Assembly: GCF_018332655.1 (NCBI RefSeq)
Contig: NZ_BOQL01000017.1
Span: 62,001-126,000, forward strand
DNA: 64,000 nucleotides
Reading direction: 5' to 3'
Source of the DNA: Actinoplanes auranticolor
GTDB taxonomy: Bacteria > Actinomycetota > Actinomycetes > Mycobacteriales > Micromonosporaceae
This document shows positions 59,193-64,000 of the stretch, in pieces. A model generated the notes under the pieces. The model had not been told where the DNA came from. It worked only from the letters and a program-made list of their open reading frames with translations, and made no database searches. The translations under genes were made by a program, and so were the position numbers. Every line of letters begins with the position of its first letter. Position 1 is the stretch's first letter.

Positions 59193-59319
59193 CAGTTGTC
59201 ACTGACTGTGCTGCCGGGCCAGACGCCGTGGCCTGATTCGCCCCATAACCTGCGCTTGGACGGGCACGGACCGCTGCCCCCGGCCACGACCGGCCACGTT
59301 CATGCGGCACGCTAGGCGC

Positions 59320-59895
59320 ATGGCAGACGGCTCCTGGTACGACGCCGACATCGACCGCGTGATCATCTCCGAGGAGCAGATCCGCGAGAAGACCGAAGAG
59401 CTGGCCAAGCAGGTCGCCGCGGACTACGCGGACGCAGAGGGCGGCATCCTGCTGGTCTGCGTGCTCAAGGGCGCGGTCATGTTCATGGCGGATTTCGCGC
59501 GTGCGCTGGGCCGGCAGGGCCCCTCCTCCGAGATGGAGTTCATGGCCGTCTCGTCCTACGGCTCCGGGACCGCGTCGTCGGGGGTGGTGCGCATCCTCAA
59601 GGACCTGGACCGCGACATCACCGGCCGGCACGTGGTCATCGTCGAGGACATCGTCGACTCCGGTCTGACCCTGTCCTGGCTGATGAAGTACCTGCAGTCC
59701 CGGCAGCCGGCGAGCGTCGAGGTGGTGGCGTTGTTCCGCAAGCCGGACGCGATCAAGGTGCCGGTGCCAACCAGGTACGTGGGTTTCGACATCCCCAGCG
59801 AGTTCGTGGTCGGCTACGGACTGGACTTCGCGGAGCGTTACCGCGAGGTCCCGTACGTCGGAGTGCTCAAGCCCGAGGTGTACGCCCGTAGCTGA
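59320..59895 (+). CDS. hpt: Hypoxanthine phosphoribosyltransferase
   Basis: The 191-residue purine-salvage enzyme joins PRPP to hypoxanthine or guanine. The PRPP motif is VVIVEDIVDSGLTL, the flexible loop contains SSYGSGT, and the base-binding Lys/Asp region reads FRKPDAIKVPVPTRYVGFDIP. ATG at 59320 is used; ATG-like upstream codons give an Arg-rich extension. CACGCT lies 6 nt before the start. Order tilS-hpt-ftsH-folE is conserved in actinobacteria. Confidence 0.95.
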   Translation: MADGSWYDADIDRVIISEEQIREKTEELAKQVAADYADAEGGILLVCVLKGAVMFMADFARALGRQGPSSEMEFMAVSSYGSGTASSGVVRILKDLDRDITGRHVVIVEDIVDSGLTLSWLMKYLQSRQPASVEVVALFRKPDAIKVPVPTRYVGFDIPSEFVVGYGLDFAERYREVPYVGVLKPEVYARS

Positions 59896-60275
59896 ACGTC
59901 TCCCAGCCGACTCTCAGGAATCGGCGGCATGGTCCGCAACCGGACTGTATTGTCCGATTCTGTGCCTGTTTAACCGGGGCTCCGGCATGAACAGGCGGTG
60001 ACCGCAGGGGTCCCGGAGGCCGGGCTGGACCAGTCGCGGGAGGCAGCCACGGTGTACGGTCGAGTGACCGATGGCGCAGTGTCACAAGCGCCGGAGGGGT
60101 CGGATCGGTAGCGGTCGCACCGGTGGAGTTTGCCGGAGCGGCTTCAGGTTATCGATGCGGCGATGTCTCCACCGCGGGAAAGCCTTCACCGGCACCCGCC
60201 GGCGGAGGCAAGTCAACCCAGGTGACCAGGACGCCGATCAGGAGGGTCCGGGCGCGTCAGGCGCCCGACAACAGT
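59896..60275 (+). other. Long leader and promoter region of ftsH
   Basis: These 380 bp hold no recognisable gene. A TATTGT hexamer (59948-59953) lies inside the inverted repeat CGGAC-N6-GTCCG (59941-59956) and may be a regulated promoter. A 7-bp hairpin (60249-60267) lies just before the ftsH ATG, with GGAGGG directly upstream of it. Confidence 0.45.
60249..60267 (+). promoter_or_regulatory. Hairpin between Shine-Dalgarno and ftsH start
   Basis: CGGGCGC and GCGCCCG form a 7-bp stem with a 5-nt loop. GGAGGG (60241-60246) is 29 nt from the ATG in linear sequence but about 10 nt away if the hairpin forms. Confidence 0.45.
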
Positions 60276-62309
60276 ATGGAACGTACGCGTTTCTTCCGCC
60301 GCCCGGTGGTCTGGATCATTCTGGTGATCATCGGTGCGATTGCGCTGAGCTCATTCTTCACCAGTGGTCCGAGCTACCAGCGAGTTGATACTTCCGTCGT
60401 CCTCGAGCGACTCAACCAGCCCGGCATCAAGAAGGTCATCCAGGAGGACAAGGAGCAGACGCTCCAGCTCGAACTGGCGACACCGGAGCGGTTCGACGGC
60501 AAGTCCACGGACAAGATCGAGACCCAGTATCCGTACGAGATCTCGGACGAGATCTGGGCCGACGTCCAGGAGGCCAAGGCCGCCGGCCGGATCACCGGCA
60601 CTGTCGACGCCAAGGTCTCCGGCGACAGCATTCTGCTGAGCCTGCTGATCAACCTGCTGCCGATCGCCATCCTCGTCATCCTGCTGCTGCTGTTCATGTC
60701 GCAGATGCAGGGCGGCGGCTCCCGGGTGCTCAACTTCGGCAAGTCCAAGGCCAAGATGCTGACCAAGGACATGCCCAAGACGACCTTCGCCGACGTGGCG
60801 GGGGCCGACGAGGCCGTCGAGGAGCTCCACGAGATCAAGGACTTCCTGCAGAACCCGGCGAAGTACCAGGCGCTGGGGGCCAAGATCCCCAAGGGCGTGC
60901 TGCTCTTCGGCCAGCCCGGCACGGGTAAGACCCTGCTGGCGCGGGCCGTCGCGGGGGAGGCCGGGGTGCCGTTCTACTCGATCTCCGGGTCCGACTTCGT
61001 CGAGATGTTCGTCGGTGTCGGCGCGAGCCGGGTCCGCGACCTCTTCGAGCAGGCCAAGACGAACGCCCCGGCGATCGTCTTCGTCGACGAGATCGACGCG
61101 GTCGGCCGGCACCGTGGCGCCGGCATGGGTGGCGGTCACGACGAGCGCGAGCAGACGCTCAACCAGCTGCTCGTCGAGATGGACGGCTTCGACACCAAGG
61201 GTGGTGTCATCCTCATCGCCGCCACCAACCGGCCGGACATCCTCGACCCGGCGCTGCTGCGCCCGGGCCGGTTCGACCGGCAGATCCCGGTGGACAACCC
61301 GGACATGGAGGGTCGCAAGGCCATCCTGCGGGTGCACGCCAAGGGCAAGCCGTTCACGCCCGACGTCGACCTCGACTCGGTGGCCCGCCGCACGCCCGGC
61401 TTCTCGGGTGCCGACCTGGCCAATGTGATCAACGAGGCCGCGCTGCTCACCGCCCGTAACGAGAAGCGCGCGATCTCGAACCACTTCCTCGAGGAAGCGA
61501 TCGACCGGGTCATCGCCGGCCCGGAGCGGCGCTCCCGCGCGATGAGCGACAACGAGAAGAAGATCACCGCCTACCACGAGGGCGGGCACGCGCTGGTGGC
61601 GTACGCGCTGCCGCACTCCGCGCCCGTGCACAAGGTGACGATCCTTCCCCGTGGCCGCTCGCTGGGGCACACCCTGGTCCTGCCGACCGAGGACAAGTAC
61701 ACCCAGACCCGGGCCGAGATGATCGACACGCTGGCGTACGCGCTGGGTGGCCGGGCGGCGGAGGAGCTCGTCTTCCACGAGCCCACCACCGGGGCCGGCA
61801 ACGACATCGAGAAGGCCTCCGGCCTGGCCCGCGCCATGGTGACCCAGTACGGCATGAGCTCCAAGCTCGGCGCCGTCAAGTACGGCACCAGCGGCGACGA
61901 GCCGTTCATGGGCCGCAACATGGGTCACGAGAAGGACTACTCGGACGCGGTCGCCGCCGACATCGACTCCGAGGTCCGGGCCCTGATCGAGCTGGCCCAC
62001 GACGAGGCCTGGGAGATCCTGGTCGAGTACCGCGACGTCCTGGACACGATGGTCCTCGAGCTCATCGAGAAGGAGACCATCACCCAGGAGGACATGAACC
62101 GCATCTGCGCCCGGGTGCAGAAGCGGCCGCCGATGGCCCCGTTCAACGGCTTCGGCAAGCGGCTCCCGTCCGAGGCGCCGCCGGTCCTCACTCCGGCTGA
62201 GCGGGACAAGCTCAAGGCCCAGGCGGAAGCCGACGGCCAGGTCGCCGTGGGTGGCGTCAACCCGAACGCGGGCAGCACGCCGAACGGCTCGGTGGAAGGC
62301 AACCACTGA
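60276..62309 (+). CDS. ftsH: ATP-dependent zinc metalloprotease FtsH
   Basis: The 677-residue membrane protease has two N-terminal membrane helices (about 10-28 and 120-141) around a periplasmic domain. The AAA domain has Walker A GQPGTGKT (212-219, Gln in place of the usual Pro), Walker [10 protein letters not shown] and [22 protein letters not shown]. The peptidase zinc motif is HEGGH (434-438). It degrades misfolded membrane proteins and regulators. Start is ATG 60276; an in-frame GTG at 60222 would add 18 basic residues. The stop overlaps the folE CTG start. Confidence 0.95.
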   Translation: MERTRFFRRPVVWIILVIIGAIALSSFFTSGPSYQRVDTSVVLERLNQPGIKKVIQEDKEQTLQLELATPERFDGKSTDKIETQYPYEISDEIWADVQEAKAAGRITGTVDAKVSGDSILLSLLINLLPIAILVILLLLFMSQMQGGGSRVLNFGKSKAKMLTKDMPKTTFADVAGADEAVEELHEIKDFLQNPAKYQALGAKIPKGVLLFGQPGTGKTLLARAVAGEAGVPFYSISGSDFVEMFVGVGASRVRDLFEQAKTNAPAIVFVDEIDAVGRHRGAGMGGGHDEREQTLNQLLVEMDGFDTKGGVILIAATNRPDILDPALLRPGRFDRQIPVDNPDMEGRKAILRVHAKGKPFTPDVDLDSVARRTPGFSGADLANVINEAALLTARNEKRAISNHFLEEAIDRVIAGPERRSRAMSDNEKKITAYHEGGHALVAYALPHSAPVHKVTILPRGRSLGHTLVLPTEDKYTQTRAEMIDTLAYALGGRAAEELVFHEPTTGAGNDIEKASGLARAMVTQYGMSSKLGAVKYGTSGDEPFMGRNMGHEKDYSDAVAADIDSEVRALIELAHDEAWEILVEYRDVLDTMVLELIEKETITQEDMNRICARVQKRPPMAPFNGFGKRLPSEAPPVLTPAERDKLKAQAEADGQVAVGGVNPNAGSTPNGSVEGNH

Positions 62310-62977
62310 TCACCGACGGCAGCTCGACGGAGCCCAACGACTCCGACGAGCCTGACTACCTCGCCGCGCGTCTGGTCGACGGCAAGCTCACCGGTACCCC
62401 GGTCGAGCAGGCCGTCGACCTGGCCCGCATCGAGAAGGCGGTCCGGGAGATCCTCATCGCCATCGGTGAGGACCCGGACCGCGACGGTCTCCAGCGCACC
62501 CCGGCCCGGGTGGCCCGGGCCTACGCGGAGCTCTTCGCCGGTCTGCGGGTGGACCCGGCCAAGGTCCTCACCACGACCTTCGAGGCCAACCACGAGGAGC
62601 TCGTGCTCGTCCGCGACATCGAGCTGATGAGCCTGTGCGAGCACCACCTGCTGCCGTTCAAGGGCGTCGCGCACATCGGCTACATCCCCGGTGTCGACGG
62701 CCGGATCACCGGCCTGTCCAAGCTGGCCCGGCTCGTCGAGGTCTTCGCCCGCCGCCCCCAGGTGCAGGAACGGCTCACCTCGCAGATCGCCGACCTGCTG
62801 ATGGAGAAACTCGCGCCCCGGGGCGTCATCGTGGTGCTCGAGTGCGAGCACATGTGCATGGAGATGCGCGGCATCCGCAAGGTCGGCGCCCGCACAGTCA
62901 CCTCGGCCGTCCGCGGCGCGTGCCAGAGCGACGGCAAGGTCCGCGCCGAGGCGATGGCGCTGATAAACGCGCGCTGA
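62306..62977 (+). CDS. folE: GTP cyclohydrolase I, probable CTG start
   Basis: The 223-residue enzyme makes dihydroneopterin triphosphate for folate. Zinc ligands lie in [10 protein letters not shown] and ECEHMCM, and other motifs include [20 protein letters not shown] and [14 protein letters not shown]. The conserved N-terminal helix [21 protein letters not shown] lies upstream of the only nearby GTG (62510), so translation must start earlier, and no ATG or GTG is available. CTG at 62306 overlaps the ftsH stop (CTGA) and has GGAAGG 6 nt upstream, a well-spaced ribosome site. Confidence 0.9.
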   Translation: MITDGSSTEPNDSDEPDYLAARLVDGKLTGTPVEQAVDLARIEKAVREILIAIGEDPDRDGLQRTPARVARAYAELFAGLRVDPAKVLTTTFEANHEELVLVRDIELMSLCEHHLLPFKGVAHIGYIPGVDGRITGLSKLARLVEVFARRPQVQERLTSQIADLLMEKLAPRGVIVVLECEHMCMEMRGIRKVGARTVTSAVRGACQSDGKVRAEAMALINAR

Positions 62978-63005
62978 CCGCGGGCCGATTCGCGATACTG
63001 GCGCG

Positions 63006-63407
63006 ATGCTCGAGAAGTTCAACCCCGCCGGTGTCCACGAGCCGCCCGGCTACAGCCACGTCACCATCACCTCGGCCGGCCGCCTGGCCCACCTGGCGGG
63101 CCAGTGCCCCCTCGACGTCACGGGCCGGATCGTCGGCCCGGGCGACTACGAAGCGCAGACCGACCAGGTCATCGCCAACTGCCTGGCCGTGCTGGCCGCG
63201 GCCGGCGCGAAGCCGGCGGACGTGGCCCGCTCGGTGATCTACGTGGTGAGCCCGGAATCGGCCGTGCTGGCCGGCGTATGGGACAGGCTGATGGCCTCAG
63301 AGCTGGCACCCGCCTTCACCACGGCGAGCACGCTGCTGGGCGTGGCGGCGCTCGGCTTCGGCGGCCAGCTCGTCGAGATCGATCTCACCGCGGCCCTGCC
63401 CGACTAG
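63006..63407 (+). CDS. RidA/YjgF-family protein, short form
   Basis: The 133-residue protein has the standard RidA length and core (GRLAHLAGQCPLDVTGRIVG; QTDQVIANCLAVLAAAG; ARSVIYVV; LVEIDLTAALPD). The Arg that contacts the imine substrate in active RidA proteins, usually near residue 105, is not evident here, so deaminase activity is uncertain. It starts 28 nt after folE. GATACT ends 6 nt before the ATG, so it may be leaderless. Confidence 0.85.
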   Translation: MLEKFNPAGVHEPPGYSHVTITSAGRLAHLAGQCPLDVTGRIVGPGDYEAQTDQVIANCLAVLAAAGAKPADVARSVIYVVSPESAVLAGVWDRLMASELAPAFTTASTLLGVAALGFGGQLVEIDLTAALPD

Positions 63408-63478
63408 GCCGCGCCGGCGGCACTGGCCGCGCCGCGGGCACTGGCCGCGCCGGCGGCACCGGTCGCGCCGGCCGCGCC
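63407..63478. repeat. Four degenerate 18-bp repeats
   Basis: Four consecutive 18-bp units of the type GGCCGCGCCGGCGGCACT (63407, 63425, 63443, 63461) follow the RidA stop codon. They lie in a 120-bp gap between convergent genes and encode nothing recognisable. Confidence 0.75.
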
Positions 63479-63527
63479 CGTGGGCGCGACGAGGCCGGGA
63501 CGGCGCACGGCCGCCGCGACTGCCTCG

Positions 63528-63788
63528 CTAGACGATCATGCGGTAGGCGTCGGCGCTGTCCATCGCCGACCGGGCCAGGGTCTGGGCCTCGTCCAGGCGG
63601 GTCCGGGCCTGCTCCAGCTGGGCGATCGCGGTGGCGACCGACGGATGGAACGAGCCGATGGCCGTCATCCGCAGCAGCGCCAGCGCGTCGTCGAGCTGGT
63701 CCGTGACCTGCTGAATGCTCGCCACCGCCCGCTGCGTGCCGTCCACGGACGCCGCCACGTTGGCCTTGACCTCTTCGACGCTGGCCAT
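63528..63788 (-). CDS. Small helical protein, possible secretion-substrate-like
   Basis: The 86-residue protein is almost wholly helical with heptad-like spacing (VASIQQVTDQLDDALALL; IAQLEQARTRLDEAQTLA). The size and helical hairpin layout resemble short proteins of actinobacterial type VII and polymorphic toxin loci. It lacks the WXG motif. AGAAGGGG precedes the ATG. It follows a membrane-protein gene by 12 nt on the same strand. Function unknown. Confidence 0.7.
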   Translation of the reverse strand: MASVEEVKANVAASVDGTQRAVASIQQVTDQLDDALALLRMTAIGSFHPSVATAIAQLEQARTRLDEAQTLARSAMDSADAYRMIV

Positions 63789-63800
63789 GTCAGCCCCTTC

Positions 63801-64000
63801 TCACCGGATGAACGCGAGCAGACCGACACCCATGCAGGTCAGCAGCACGGGCGTCAGGCAGGCGATCGCGCCGACGATCGGCGTGCGGTCCACCTTCGCC
63901 GGGCCGCCGCCGTAGACGAAGCCGATCGTCAGCCAGCCCAGCCCGAACGCCAACAACGGCATGCTCAGCCCGCACAGCAGCGCGTACGTGGGCAGGGAGC
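63801..64000 (-). CDS. Membrane protein, C-terminal fragment at window edge
   Basis: The last 65 codons of a gene whose 5' end lies beyond the window encode two membrane helices (YALLCGLSMPLLAFGLGWLTIG; PIVGAIACLTPVLLTCMGVG) joined by a short polar loop with GGGPAKVDR. The frame ends at a TGA 12 nt before the small helical gene, so they are probably one operon. Family not recognised. Confidence 0.6.
   Translation of the reverse strand, partial: SLPTYALLCGLSMPLLAFGLGWLTIGFVYGGGPAKVDRTPIVGAIACLTPVLLTCMGVGLLAFIR

Noticed and set aside
60071..60388. Short plus-strand gene upstream of ftsH
   Set aside because: The frame is Arg/Gly-rich, overlaps the ftsH start in another phase and has no ribosome site or family.
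62510..62977. folE starting at GTG 62510
   Set aside because: This start would remove the conserved N-terminal helix and the EDPDRDGL motif of GTP cyclohydrolase I.
63407..63478. CRISPR-like array
   Set aside because: The repeats are contiguous 18-bp units without spacers, in GC-rich intergenic DNA, and no cas genes are present.

Overview
The window is very GC-rich, with dense GC3-biased coding, many GTG starts, WhiB and Crp regulators, a type VII secretion core, and an actinobacterial leuA leader. This points to a filamentous actinomycete. A chemoreceptor, a GH19 chitinase with two chitin-binding modules, and the overall gene style suggest Micromonosporaceae, for example Actinoplanes or a relative. 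That genus-level placement is inference from recall, not a search.

Layout. 1-4582 is a peptide ABC-transport operon: binding protein (3' end only), two permeases and two ATPases. 4579-7330 holds a GH20 hexosaminidase and a coupled pair made of a lipoprotein HNH nuclease and an Ala/Pro-rich protein. 7437-12752 is amino-acid biosynthesis: leuA with its attenuator peptide, a lipoprotein, then lysC-asd. 12814-20860 is accessory: chemoreceptor, GH19 chitinase, pyrE, cutA, a beta-propeller protein, a DoxX-like protein, a secreted S33 peptidase and a lipoprotein. 20861-21692 is gene-poor and contains tRNA-Pro(CGG).

21765-45705 is a housekeeping and stress block. From memory, its gene order matches, inverted, the M. 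tuberculosis Rv3671c-Rv3683 region: metallophosphoesterase, a PASTA penicillin-binding protein, WhiB4, two ArsA/Get3-like ATPases, a DUF4177 protein, RidA, a beta-lactamase-fold hydrolase, Crp, Nth, a TlpA-like thioredoxin, a Nudix CoA hydrolase and MarP. YqeY lies beside the metallophosphoesterase. Inserted between the beta-lactamase-fold gene and crp are a cyclase-ATPase-TPR protein, a membrane Ser/Thr kinase, and an acyl-CoA-carboxylase-like pair whose active-site motifs are degraded.

45702-54388 has a GyrI/PadR/zinc-ribbon cluster and a type VII secretion core (mycP, eccC, eccD). 54446-62977 is a second conserved block, comparable to Rv3609c-Rv3628: ppa, dacB, an HExxH metalloprotein, tilS, hpt, ftsH, folE. 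The end has a second RidA protein, a small helical protein and a truncated membrane-protein gene.

The genes connect in a few ways. The GH20 and GH19 enzymes and the peptide importer fit chitin and peptide scavenging. lysC-asd and leuA feed aspartate-family and leucine synthesis. Cyclase and Crp form a plausible cAMP circuit, with the kinase and the carboxylase-like pair between them. At least ten genes have a TANNNT -10-like hexamer 6-8 nt before the start codon, so leaderless transcription looks common here. Coordinates and starts come from reading the sequence; no database search was run.
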